Shown here: in pieces, positions 1-12,900 of the stretch
How the letters are laid out: each line of letters opens with the position of its first letter
Numbering within the stretch: the stretch's first letter is position 1
Notes under the pieces: model-generated
The model's input: only the letters and a program-made list of their open reading frames with translations
What the model was told of the DNA's origin: nothing
The model's database searches: none
Made by a program: the position numbers and the translations under genes
NCBI GenBank assembly: GCA_013399895.1
Contig: VXBA01006131.1
Location: 197,111-261,110 of the forward strand
Direction: 5' to 3'
From: Serilophus lunatus
Lineage: Eukaryota > Chordata > Aves > Passeriformes > Eurylaimidae
Length of the DNA stretch: 64,000 nucleotides

Positions 1-3000
1 TTTTTAATGGCCTAGATTTTCATATATTGCCTATCCATAGTATATTGTCCCTGGATTCCTCTATGCTAAAGGCAGTATCCTGATTGACAGATTATGGTGT
101 TCTAGAATTGTACTAGAAGGGAGTTCACATCAGTGTTCTTTATAATCTTTGAAATAATCGTCAAGGATATGTTTCAAGTAGTCCTCATGTATGATAGATG
201 AGCCTGTCACTGAGGTACATTCTTCCAGTGCTTATTCTTTAATACCTTGAAACCTAGCAAGAGCCTTTCACATGGCACACATCTTCTTTAGTCACCTGCC
301 AGAAATGAATGCTGTCAGCTGCTCTGAAGCACATTCACTGAACCTCTACCATTTCTAGAGCACAGCTCTGCTAGATGTGAGGGACACTGTGCCAAATCAG
401 CCTGTATTTGTACTATGCAGCCACTGTTCTTGTTGCCCACTGTGAACCTTCAGGGCTTCCTAAGAATTTAAGGAAAGAAAGCTGTTTTTACACAGACTCA
501 TCTCCTTCAGCAAACACAGTTTCTAAAGTGAAAATAGGGGGACATTTTCCAGAGAGATGAAGTATAAATGTCATACAGAAATTTATATACACATTCCTAA
601 AGATGTTAAATTTAATTTGCCTAGTGAAATCTATGAATCTAAGTCCAGGAAAATAAAAAAAAAATAAATAAAAATACATGTTTTATATATAGGTACATAG
701 ATATATATTATATATAATTCTTTAAATTTGGCAGCTGATATCAGCTTTGATTGTTTTTCACAGCAATACCAAAGTTTTCATGACTGTAATATGGGCTGCA
801 GTATTTAAAACCTTACCTGAATGGTTTAAAGAACTAATTTAATGTGAACTCTAACTCTTCTGGATTTCAAAACTGAATCATAACATAATTTTAAGTAATA
901 TTCTTTTTGCTTCTGTGAATAAATAAATACTAAGGCAAGTATGTGAGACTTACCATTAGAATTTAATAAGACATTAAAATTTAAACTTGGAATTTTTAAA
1001 AACCTTACGTTTATCTTCTATTTTTACTCAAATATAATTTTTAAAAAGCCATCTGCATTTTTTCCTGTTTAGCATTATTCCTTAGTATTCAATTGTTATT
1101 GCATCATGCATTCAAATAGTAAAGAAAATTTTCATATACATATTTAAATCAAGTCACTATGTTTATTTCTCAATTCCAGCAGAAATGCAAACAAGTCGAT
1201 ATATCTATCATTTAGAAGAACATAGCCAGGTTTATAGAATAAACTGCTCTTTCTCATTCAGGTGCAGGAGAAACAATTACTTTCTGCAGATTGACGGCGT
1301 TATTCCAGTGCTAGTCTTGTGTAAATATTAGAAGTAGTTTCCTGGAAGTGGGGTGTGAGGGTTGTTGAAAATCAGAAAAAACAAATTGCAAACACAGTCT
1401 GAAACCCTAAATATTTCCAAAGGAAGAACTTCATAAATTCAATAAAAATTTCAATATTTTTTTTTAAAATTCAATTATTAAAGTGAGATGAGCAGCTGTG
1501 GTGTTTTACAGTGCCATGAAGTTACAGAAGTAAGCTTCTCACTCCATGACATAGGAAAAGGTCTACATAGATAATGAATCCATGTAGAAACAGGCTGGTC
1601 CAATAGGAAATTTTTTTCTTATTCTCCTTATGACTATAATGCTTTCCCCAAATTTTAAACAATTTCAAAATAGAACTGTATAAGGTAAAAATATACAAAT
1701 ACTACACAGTTGCAATTAGCACTTATTAAATAGAAATGAGATATAACATATATCTCATATATACTATAAAAAGGGCAAAAGAACAACTTAAATTTAGTCC
1801 ACAGTAATGGAAGGTTACATGTAATTTACAAATAAATATGGCATCTAACAATTTGTTTTGTTTTCCAAACTTCTGTACATACAGAAAAGAATGGCAGACG
1901 GAAGGAACAGAGAAAGAAGAAAATATTAAGGCATATATAAATGACAGGAATGTATTTAGGTTCTACTAATAGTGTGATCACTGTGACTACTGATAATATT
2001 CCACTATGGCTGGAAGCAGAACAGAAAAAAAATAGGAATTGATAAGTACTAAATTCACCATAAGCAAAGTGTAAAAAAAGAATGCCCTTGACTGCTCTCC
2101 AGTCACTTACTGCTATCTTATCACAATGAAAACGAAAGCAAATTTTTATCAAGCAGAGAAGAAATATATACTGTGCATACAACTGTATTTTCTTAAATAT
2201 TTAATATCAGAATAAACTAGCTGCATATTCTACCCTTACATAATTGTATACTTTCCCTATTCAATAGTATGGCAACTATCTATTGAGATATGATAGCAAT
2301 TAATTTTAAAAATAATTCAGCAAGAAAGAACACATTGCAGGGTAATTCAGATACATCTTGGTACTTAACAATATTAAGATACCTAAAGACAAATTAATTT
2401 AATGTTAATGAATAGCTGAAATATTTTTTCAATAAAGTGTGACTGTAAAGATATTGTAATATTTTCAGTTCAGTTCTTAAAGAAATGCTCTCAGTCAGAT
2501 CAAAAGAAACAATAATATCTAATATATTTACATTGACAAAATGTCACTGAAAAGTCTTTTACTGAATGATAGCTTCCTTTGTTTAAAAATTGCTCCCATG
2601 TTTTATTCTTTTATAGTCCTTATACAAATAGAAGTGAAAATAGCTTTGTCAGAATAAAGTCAGTCAAATTAAGTTTACAAGTACCATTGATAGAATAGGA
2701 CAGAATATATGTCAGAATTTTATATGCTTAAATGGTGACATTATACAAATTATCTAATTTGATGTTTTACTTGGTGATATATTCGGGCATAATTATAATA
2801 TAGAGTTCAAATACACCAAAAGCTTTTAATTAATAGTGCATAAAGACTTTTGAAATTAACTTCTGAAAACTGAAAGTGTTCTTTAAATTTATTGACTTTA
2901 GTAGATTGTTGGAAATCTATAACCATGTGAGAATACACTATAAATAAAGCACAACTTAAAGATTAATTTCCTTTTTACAATTTTATCAACCTCTAAAAAA

Positions 3001-3005
3001 TGTGT
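1..3005. other. AT-rich non-coding DNA, no gene seen
   Basis: No frame resembles a known protein and the only open frames are short and low in complexity. There are short A/T runs and TA-rich patches near 690-715 and 1740-1770. I see no repeat family that I can name, no CpG-rich patch and no convincing exon with paired splice sites. Confidence 0.6.
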
Positions 3006-3399
3006 TACACACAGAATTACACACAGCATTAATAAGGTTGGAAGAGACCATGGAGATCATCAAGTCCAACCTTTACCTAGGTTAACAACCCACCCGACAT
3101 CAGTCTAACATCTATACCATCTAAACCATTTAAACCATCTAAACCATACCACTAAGTTCATCATCTAACCTATCCTTAAACACATCCAGGGATGGTGACT
3201 CCACCACCTCTCTAGCAAGCCCATTCCAGTGGGAGGTCACTTTCACTGTGAAAAAGTTCCTCCTGATATCCAACCTAAATCTCCCCTGACACAGCCTAAG
3301 ACTGTGTCCTCTTGTCCTGTCACTGGGAGCCTGAGAGAAGAGATCGACCCCTGCCTGACTACAGCCTCCTTTCAGGGAGTTATAGACAGCAATAAGGTG
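3006..3399 (-). mobile_element. CR1 LINE 3' fragment (subtype with 12-bp terminal repeat)
   Basis: This is a 5'-truncated CR1 retrotransposon read on the minus strand, so its 3' end is at the left. The left edge carries two near-identical 12-bp units (3006-3017 and 3018-3029, one mismatch), followed by the CR1 3'-UTR signature 'ggttggaagagaccatgg' and 'atcaagtccaacc'. The body contains the conserved phrases 'ccattccagtgggaggtc' and 'gtcctcttgtcctgtcac', which match the C-terminal ORF2/3'-UTR part of avian CR1. A short internal array of 'taaaccat' units lies near 3120-3150. Homology stops at about 3399. The copy at 52464-52684 on the plus strand and the short one near 49000 share the same 3' end, so these three form one subtype. 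It cannot move by itself. Family assignment is from recognised CR1 consensus; exact subfamily is not determined. Confidence 0.93.
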
Positions 3400-6300
3400 T
3401 TGAAAGATTCAGGTTGTAATTTTGGTTGAAACAGAGCCAAAAAAAGTTTATAATAGAATTTTAAAGCAATCTTGGTTTTCGAGACCCATAAGAAATGTTT
3501 CTTAAAATCTTTTACCTTATTTGACGAAAATTCTTCCACTTACTAGGTACTTGAGAAAATGCTTCATTTTTACGTTATCATTCCAGAAGGAAAGCAAAAA
3601 AGTAAAAAAGCTTGATAAGAAATAATTGATTTGTTTTCTCTGAGACTGTTTTCTGTTAAACTCTTGAAGTATGAATACTTTCAAACGAGTAATTATTTGT
3701 TGCCTGAACCAGTTGATCATTTAATGAATCCTCTGACAAAAGTATATTTGCAAAAGTATACTGAGTATATTGTGCAGAATGTAAAATTGTTACTGGCTAC
3801 TGCTGAGACACTTTTTAATGGTTGATTAGGCCTTAATTGAATGTTCTCAGCATTTTTCTGACTCTCTGTATCTGTAGACAGCTCACTTTAAAAACATCTC
3901 TTCTCTCTGCTTTGCAGTCACCAAATAGAAGCCAAATGACTTAGCTCCAAGGCAGCTGAGATTTGATCTCTTCTACAAGACACTCTCTTTGTACAAAAAT
4001 CTTTCCTCCCATGTCCTGACATGCATACTTGCATCATACTCCCTTCCTCAAAATAGTGATTATTCCCTTTGAGAAAAACTTTGGAAAACTCATTTTTGCT
4101 CCATGCAATATCAGACGCTTTGAACAGTACTGACACTCTCTCGGTGAATTCCTCCCTCAGGCACTTCATATAAGAAAGAAGATGGAGAGGTATCTCTGTC
4201 CTCAGCAAGGAGACCTCCTGAAGGACACTGCTCTGCAAAACTCCACCAAGAGGAGTGGCTCAGTTTGGAGGCTTTGCACCAGGCACATCAAACGCTGACA
4301 GCTTGCTCTGTGAGACTGGTTCACACTCCATGTTACATGGCAAGTTGATCATTCATATCCTCACACTGCAAAGCTGCTCTCCTAGCACAGCAAAGGTGGA
4401 AGGGCTCGGAGGGCAATGCACCGTGTATGTAGTGCAGAATACAAAAGAAGGAGAAATGCAGGGGAGATGAGGAACTGGAAAACAGCATAGACACTGAATT
4501 GCCATTGGAAGCTGCGTGTGTACACACCGCACAGTCACTCTTTCTCCTTTCCAAAAAATGTGTTAATAAAAAAAATATACCTACAGACAAGACTTGTCCT
4601 GGTAGCTTTAATTAACATGCACACATACACACTATCAGGCCATGAGTGCAAATTCCACATTTCCTTGATGGAAAATTCAGCAGCTCACTTCTGGTCTTTT
4701 CCTGCCTTCAGAACCCTGCTCACACAACACCTCATCCTGCCCTACACTAGCACACAGCATGCAAGAAAGTACACTAGTGAGTCTACCTCCAAGCATTCTG
4801 GCAAAATGAAAATGTTTACCGTTTTCACTAATTTTCTTCCTTCCTCTGAGTCCAGAAAAGCAAGCTTATCTATCTCTGTGCAGTCTAAATCTCTTGAAGT
4901 GGAGAACCCTGGCATTCCAGGCATCATCCTGAGTCATCTTTATTCCTTTGTGAGCTCAGAGTCTCCTAGAGGAAACAGGCTATTCTCAGTAGCAGGTATA
5001 CTGAGATATAGCTGTCTATTGGGCCTGGCACCTGAACCAGAAAAGAGAGTCCAGTTTGTATTTCTCTCTCATATCTAGAGGGACGAAATCAATAATCAAG
5101 TATTAGAGATCTACAGATACTACTGATGTTATGGATGTTAAATCTCCACGTGTTAGGTAGATGGCCCTTCCTTCTCTCTGGACAATGTCCTCTCTGGAGG
5201 TCAGTGGATGGATAGAAGAATCTGGAGCTATGGAAGCTGGGTCAGAGCTTAACCTGTGTCCAAAGAAGGTACTTTTTAAACACTCTCTTGAGTGAGGACA
5301 CTGCAGCCTGAAGTTCCATGATGAAACTTAAGGAATAGAAGAACCCTCTGGAGCATGGAACAGACTATTAACTCTATCCTCATGCCTTTAGGCACATCAT
5401 ACGCTGCAAGGGACAGAACAAATCTGTACTTTATATGCTCCAAACACAGAGATGGGAATGCTAGGGCAACATTTAGGACTATCAGGTTACCTCTGTCCTT
5501 CAGGAACAATGCCTGAGCACCAGGCAGGATAAGAGCTGTTGGGATGTGGAGGAACAGGTAAACATAAGCTAGGTCTTGCTCTGCACAATTAGAGCTGAAA
5601 AGGACTTCAAGCCTGCAGGGTTATTAAAATTGCTGTCACTAGGACAAAAAGTAGAGCTATCTGCTGTTCCAGAAAGGCCTTCATATCAGTCCCTCTGACA
5701 TCATTAATGCAAAAGCGCATCATGAATCTCATTAAGGTCAGCAAGACTCCTGAATAAAGGCTATGAACAAGACCAAGAGTTGGCAAGAGTTGCTCTATGT
5801 TTCATGTTCTGGTTTGGCCCACATTTCACAAGCTACTCGTGCAAAACTGTCTTTTCAAGGTAAATGTATGCTTCATACTGGAGTAAGAAAAAATAATTAT
5901 TAAGGTATCCAGGAAGAAATATATCCATATATAACATTCAGGAACTGTTTCAAATTTACAAATACCTATTTAAAAAAAAAAAAAAAAAAAGAAGAAGAAA
6001 TTGTTTCACTAATAATCTAATAGTTAACATGGAAATTTCTAAATGAAGAATGTATTGATACACCAGACACAATTATTTCTCCTGCTTTGATTACCTTTGA
6101 TTACTTTCTTACTTTGAGACATAAATAGGACTGAAGTGATTTCTCACAGTTTGGGAACATCTCTGATCCAAATGGTCAGTAATTTGTTCAACTGATGTAA
6201 AGAACAGGCAAGTGAGTCGCAGTGCAGCCCTCTGCCTCATTTCCTTTCTTATCGAGATGTGGAGAGCAGTTAGACTGTGGCATGCATGTATTTGTGGCCT

Positions 6301-9300
6301 ACAAATATTTCCCATTTTAGAAAGAAGGTTTCAGAGGGATGGACAAATGGCATCCCTGTGTGTCAACATCCAGCTGGATCCTGTGGTGAGAACTAAGTTC
6401 TGCAAAGCAGACCGGTATTATGAAGATTTTTACTAAAATATTCTTTCAGAGTATTTTCAAATTTAATTTCAGAATATGCTTGGAAAATCCATTAATCTTG
6501 ATATACACGATTTGCACACAGTTTATATTGTACTGATTAATATAAGGTCAAATATTAAAATATTAATTTATACCAATTTCTTAAGCAGATAACTCAATAA
6601 TAAATTACCATGGCAGATGTTTCACTTAATGGTAGTCGTGTAGTCTCCCAAATGGTTCTCAATGAACAACATAATGGCCCAATAACTTTCCATCAATTCC
6701 TAACTATGTATATTTATATATTTAGAAAGTCAAAATGCTAAATGCTTACTGATATTGATAGATCTCACTACCATTGTGGGATAATTGTATAATTAAATTC
6801 AGAAAACTAATGAAAATTATACCATAATTGATGAAAATTGTGAGTCAAATGGTATCTGTTAGTGAAAGATCACTGAAATGTTTGGTGGTATTTTTTGCAC
6901 AAATGCTTTTGCATACACCACTGAACTCCATTTTATGACTATACAGTGGACTGCCATCTATTTCAGTTGAATATTTAAACAAAAGAACTAAGTAATTGAT
7001 GGATAAAGATGTCAATATAATCTAAAATTTTGTTGTATTAAACAGTAAAAACCTGAAAGTTTATCAATCAATTTCTTTAAGGGAAACAATGAGGTTCATT
7101 TATATATATAATCTGAAAAACTCTTATGTGTTTACATTAAGGAAAATATATTTGACTCTTACAATTGAATATTTTCATTAGATAAGTGTTCTTTCAATAG
7201 CAAAGCAGAAAAATATCAGAGCTGATACCTGTCTTGGAAAAACTGAATTCAACTGTTGTTGCATAAAGACTGTCTGTGTCAGCCTGAACAAGACAATTTG
7301 CTCTGCTTCCCAGTTTCAGAGTGACAAAGATTTTAAAGGAATCATCTGAGTTATTGGCCTAATGCTTTACAGCTATACAGCAGGCATTATATCCCAAAGA
7401 GTCCACAAACAGCTTCACATTGCTCCATTCACTGTGAGTCAGAAAGCATTTCCTCTGTCTTAGAAAAGTTAGATATATGTAAGAAAATTTCACAGAATGG
7501 GAATATAAATTTCCTTGAAAAGAAGTATAGAAGATCAAAGGCACCCATCAGCAAACTACAACTCTGGATGGATTTATTAGAGAAGAATCTCAAATGCTAC
7601 CAGGAAGTCAGCTGCATCTCAAATTACAGATGAAAGTAACACAGACAAATGAACTGCCAACAATTCTAAGAGATATAACTTTAAGAAAAATTCCTTCTTC
7701 ACCTATCACCAGCTTCAAAACTTGAGCTTTTTGTCTTCATTAAATTTTCACTGGAAAGTTATGGTTATCAGTTGTAAACCAAAGACTTTGGTAAAGCAAG
7801 CTATAAACCAAGAGCTTTGCAATCAAGCAGAAGCCTTAGAACCTTGGGGGAAATATTTATGGGATCTGATAGGTCACCACAGTTAGAAGATATGCAGACT
7901 CTTATTGTAACCCTCAGGCTTTCAACATCATTTCTGAACAGAACACAGGCCCTCAGAAGTAGTTTGGTGACTACTTTCTGTGTAGTCTACTTTCAGGTGT
8001 ATGTGACAGCAGAAAATATTGAATTTTCAAGTTTATATAAACTTCTCTCTACAGAAAAAGAATCACTATCCCTTAGAGTTACAGAGGGAATTAATAGGTC
8101 ATAAACAAACTTTTGTTGTAATTTTTCCCTATACAAAGGCTATGTTGCCTATCTAACTTATACATGACAAGAGGTTGTGAAGTCATATATTGATCTGGAC
8201 ATGCCTGATGAAGCTGCCCTTGATCCCGTCATCCCCAGCACTAAAGTCTGGTAGACTCTCAACTGTTGTTTTGAAAGAAAGAAATCGAAAATGCCTGTCT
8301 GTCTGTCAGTATCCTATAGGCTGGGAGGAATTCAGCTCCATTGAGCTCTATTAAGAAAGAAGGGTTTATTTCTACCTCTTTTTCACACTGAGGCCTTACA
8401 GCAACAAACATTTCTTTTCAGTGAATCCACACTCCATGGTCTGGTAAGATTTTAACTTTGCATGGGAACATTCAGTGATTCTGACAGGGAATCTTGAAGG
8501 AACATGGGTGAGAAAGGGCGGGAGGAAAAGCTTCTCTAAACTTCACTGAATCTGAGCAGACTATCAGGAGACAATGAATGCACTGCATCCAGAAGGAAAG
8601 CCACTTGCCAAATCATAATATTTTGTCAGTTGTACAAAGAAAAGTTTGTGATAATAATTTGTTATGGAAAACATTAGGCATACTAAATATCAGTGTGGGT
8701 TTTTTTAAAAGATGATACCATGCAGATTTGAAAACAATCTTTAGCCATCATTGAATCAGAAGCTAAATATATTCAGTTTAACAGTGGGCCATAAATGTAT
8801 GTATATGTACATATGTATATATAGCTGCTCACTTTTAGAAATATGTGATACCTTTTACCACAAATACCTATATTAAATATATACGTTGTAATACTTCTGG
8901 GTTTTTTCAGTATTATTTATTTGATATAGCAGTAGCTGTAAAATAATTATGGAGATTTCATCCTAGAAAACTATAAAAGTAACACAAACAGATTTCACTA
9001 AAACACTTGCTGAAAACTAGAAGAATACTTGAAATTAGAATTGGAATGTAAACTTGATATGTACAACATTTCTGCTATGACCTCAACTCAACACCCACTA
9101 CTCACATAAAGAAATGAAAGATCACATACAACATAATAATGACCCATACTTGGAGCTAAAAAGAAGTACTGGACAAGTGATGGTAAGAAAAAAAGACAAA
9201 TTTTAAGCTAACAGAATTCAGATGCCACAAGCAAGGTAAAGAACACAAAATAAAATGATTGACAAACCTATTAAAGAAACAGGTATGTTACAGCACTCAA

Positions 9301-9933
9301 GAGAGAGAAAAAAAAAACTAAATAAAAGGAGCTCTGTTTTGATTTGATTCTCTGCTTCTAAAAGACAGCTAATAGACACACGAGCAAGTAAACTAATCCA
9401 ATTTCTTACTTTTATAAACAAAATTGCATCAAAAGATCAGTACTAATGCTGAAAGCCAAGCAGTCAAAAATTAGGAAATACCTCAACTGTTTTTTCACTC
9501 TCTTGATAACTGAGTGTTCACTCCCAGTTTGGCCCCAGGGATATAGCTACTATAACAGCAACACAGGCACAAGTTATTTTGTTTCCATTTATCCTGAGGG
9601 AACACTGAGTCGCTCTTTAATTCCATAATTGGTGAACAAGAAGTCGACATGTTCTGCTTCAGATAGGAGGGCTAAGTATTTCCCATGAGGAAAAATGAGC
9701 ATGTTTTCCTAAAGTATATTGCACATTAGTTTCAGTCATGAAACAGGAGCACACTATAGGATTAGTGAAGTGTTATGGTTGCTCCATCTACTCAATCCTT
9801 GCTTCTGTTTTGATAGTGCCCCTTTTGAGTATGTCTTACCAGATGTTAGGGTAGGACCAGAATTGTATGTAATTTTGTAAGAGATATATTGGTTAACAAT
9901 GCTCTTTAGCCATATAATTTGAACCAGATCTAG
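3400..9933. other. Non-coding DNA, no recognised gene
   Basis: The stretch 3900-5900 is less AT-rich than its surroundings and holds the longest non-CR1 open frame of the window (186 codons at 4518-5078). That frame has no recognisable domain, low-complexity composition and no splice context, so I do not call it a gene. A pure A run of 19 bases lies at 5972-5990, followed by a short GAA run. TA/TG-rich patches occur at 8790-8825. The rest is AT-rich without identifiable repeats. Confidence 0.5.
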
Positions 9934-9960
9934 CAACAACAACAACAACAACAACAACAA
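9934..9960 (+). repeat. (CAA)9 microsatellite
   Basis: Nine uninterrupted CAA units follow 'gatctag' and run into a CAAA-like tail. The run creates a leucine/valine-rich spurious frame on the minus strand. Confidence 0.97.
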
Positions 9961-12900
9961 GCAAACAAACCAAAAACGGTCTGCAGAACTTCATTACAGA
10001 CCACCTAGTTCCTGAAATGTTGAACATGTTTTGATTATTCAAAACAAAAGATATGAAGACAATTAACAGCCTTATTTTATGTTCTTCATGCTGAGCACTC
10101 AAAATTGCTGATAAAATCAACAATAGATGCAAATGGTTAGGTTCTCTTCACAAATTTTCTTAGCTTAGGTTTCATGCATCCTAACATTAAATGAACATTG
10201 AAATAAAAAAAAAAAATAGGCAGTTTTCAAATGCTCTAGTAAGTGGTTTAGAGATATCTCAGTCATGAACACTGCATTCAACTTATTTTTATCATTCCAA
10301 AGGTACTTGGAACATGCTATAAATTAAACTGAAATAATAAGCACATTTGTCATCTATATGCATCCATATAATGGACCACTTAATCACTTCTGGAGAGACG
10401 TGTTTCATGTGCTTCAATGTTACTTCAAGAAATGCTGAGTTATCCAGAGTGGGGAAAAAATGTATTTGGTTTTACAACTACGATCACATCTCAGCATCTA
10501 GGAACCTACCAGTGCTAGCATTAATGCCACTAGCTGATAATAATGTCGTATCAGAGCTAATGAGCAGCACCATAGCTACTCATGGAAGCAGGACAGAAAA
10601 AGTATTCATAATCACTATGTGCTTTAGTGTGAAACTTCATGCTGTAATTCCCCCAGATGTTAGTGAAAACTGCAATTGTTCTAAAAGTTGCACTTTAATG
10701 TGCTCTTTGATAACCACTCAAAACAAGCACCAGTGAGTATTAGCATGACTACTTATTAATGATTGATCGTGGTTGTGTCTGACTGCTTGTGTGCCACACC
10801 TATAGAATACTAAACCTCCAACTACACTGTCAGAGGACAATGCCAAATCTCATGACCATACTTTTTACTATTCAACTTTTTGGATTTGACTGAACCATGG
10901 TATGAGATTTGTTGCTGGTAAAAAAAAAAAAAAAAAAAAGTCTTAATTTGGGAAATGTTACTTAATTTAATTTGTAACTGATTAACATTAGCATATAATT
11001 ATTGGCTCTTGTATTGAGAAACGAAGACATAAATTGTCTAACTCCTCCCTGCCACACACTATGCTCATCCCCTCTGTCTCCACTGCCCAAACCCTGCCAT
11101 TCATGCCCCGTACAAGACTTCAGAACTACAAGTACTTGCTATGAATTAGGCTGTACCTCTGCTGGCTTTGTTTAGGCCTGTTCCAGAAAGTGCATCTGAA
11201 AGCAGATTGAAGGTAGCGTAAAGGTACTGACTGTCTTCCCTCATTCTGGAGCTCAGAATATGAGGCAATGTGGACTCACATTTGACTCTTTTCACAAAGA
11301 GAATGTGTTTCTGTGTGGTCTTTTTGTCTCAACAAGGAAAGTCTAAGTTCTGAAAAAAAATCAGCCTAAATTTTCTTCATTATTCTCTTTCCCTGGATTT
11401 CCCAGAAACACTATCTGTGAGCAATCATATACATTTTAAACAACACACAATTTTCTAGAAATTATTCAGGAAAAGGTAATAATTATAATAACATTATTCA
11501 AAGGTGCAAATTTTGTGCGGAAAACATCGTATGTTTGATTCTGACCACAACAATGACTATTTTCCAAAAGGCAGAATGGTATATGATATTTAAAAGTATG
11601 AGTATGCATAGTAATTACTTATGCTCTAACAGTTTAGAGTTATTTTCAGATAGTGAGAGATAAAATAATGGCATATTGTCCAATATTTATGTATTTGTTT
11701 TGTGCTGGACTGCTTGATAGAAAAGTAACTTGGTTGTGTTGTTTTTTTTTTTTTTTCATCTGGTGTGAAAGAGATGCTAATGAAATCTTCCCACAGGTGC
11801 AACTTTAATGCAAACTAAGACAGTTGAATTAAAATGTAATTAACGACACTGCTATTTGTATTTTTTAATTTAATGCTAAGTACTTGTTTCCCCTGCTTCA
11901 TTTAGTGCTTAATGTTATACAGGGATTTTTATCCCTGTAGTGACTGCAGTTATGTAAACTAATGAGATAAATTTTATTCTATCTTCATCTCAGTCATATA
12001 TATTGAATGTAAGAAATTAATGTTGTAGTAGTATTTTCCATCATGATTGTCAGATAATTGAAAAATCTTTATTTGAAAAGAATCTCTAGTTGTTAGAAGA
12101 TAAATTCTATGAGACAACATTTGAATCCAGCAACACCAATGCAGATGTGGAACAAATGCAAATGGATTTACCTTGATTTTAATGACCAGAAGATGACTCT
12201 GACAGTAGAAAAAGACTCAAGTACTACCAAAGCCCAGATCTCAAACTTGCTTGATAACAGGAATGTAACTTCAAGGAAATTTAAAACTCAAATCCATTCT
12301 TGTTAATTCAACTCCACTTCAAGAAATAAAATATGATTAAAATACAAATCTTGGAAGTCTAGATGGAACCAAAATTTAAATCTTCTTTTGAATAATGAAA
12401 TGCAGTAAACAGCTCAGTATAAGCACAAAATGTGTTGATGATAATTTTTAAGGGAATAGGTAGGCGATATGAAAGACAATAAATAAAATAAAACTGCCAC
12501 AAGAATTTTGCGCATATAATAAGCACAGATAGATTGTAAATTACAAGAAGGTAAGATTCTATGATAACTTTATCATACCTGTTAAAGGATGAAACTCCAA
12601 GCTATTTAAGACTGAGACGGACCAGTTTAGAGCAGCAGTAAGGCTTGCCAAGTGCACTAGAGTGAGTTCATTGTCAAGGGCAATAATTCTCAGCGCTGTA
12701 TCGTTTCAGTTCAGTGGGTGGTGGAAGTTATAAAGAGATGATATTCAGCTAAATAGATTATTTTTTTTTGTGGCGTAAAAATGGAGAAACATAAGAACCT
12801 GAATACTGAAAGTATTTTTTGTAAAGTACTTAGTAAGAAAAATGTTTGAAAAGTAAAATAACATAGTTTGAAAAGCTTATCTCAATAAATCAAGTATTTA

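Noticed and set aside
4518..5078. 186-codon open frame, longest outside CR1
   Set aside because: No recognised domain, composition like random translation, no splice or promoter context, and overlapping frames on the other strand.
10347..10736. 129-codon open frame
   Set aside because: No domain or family resemblance; length is within what chance gives over 64 kb.
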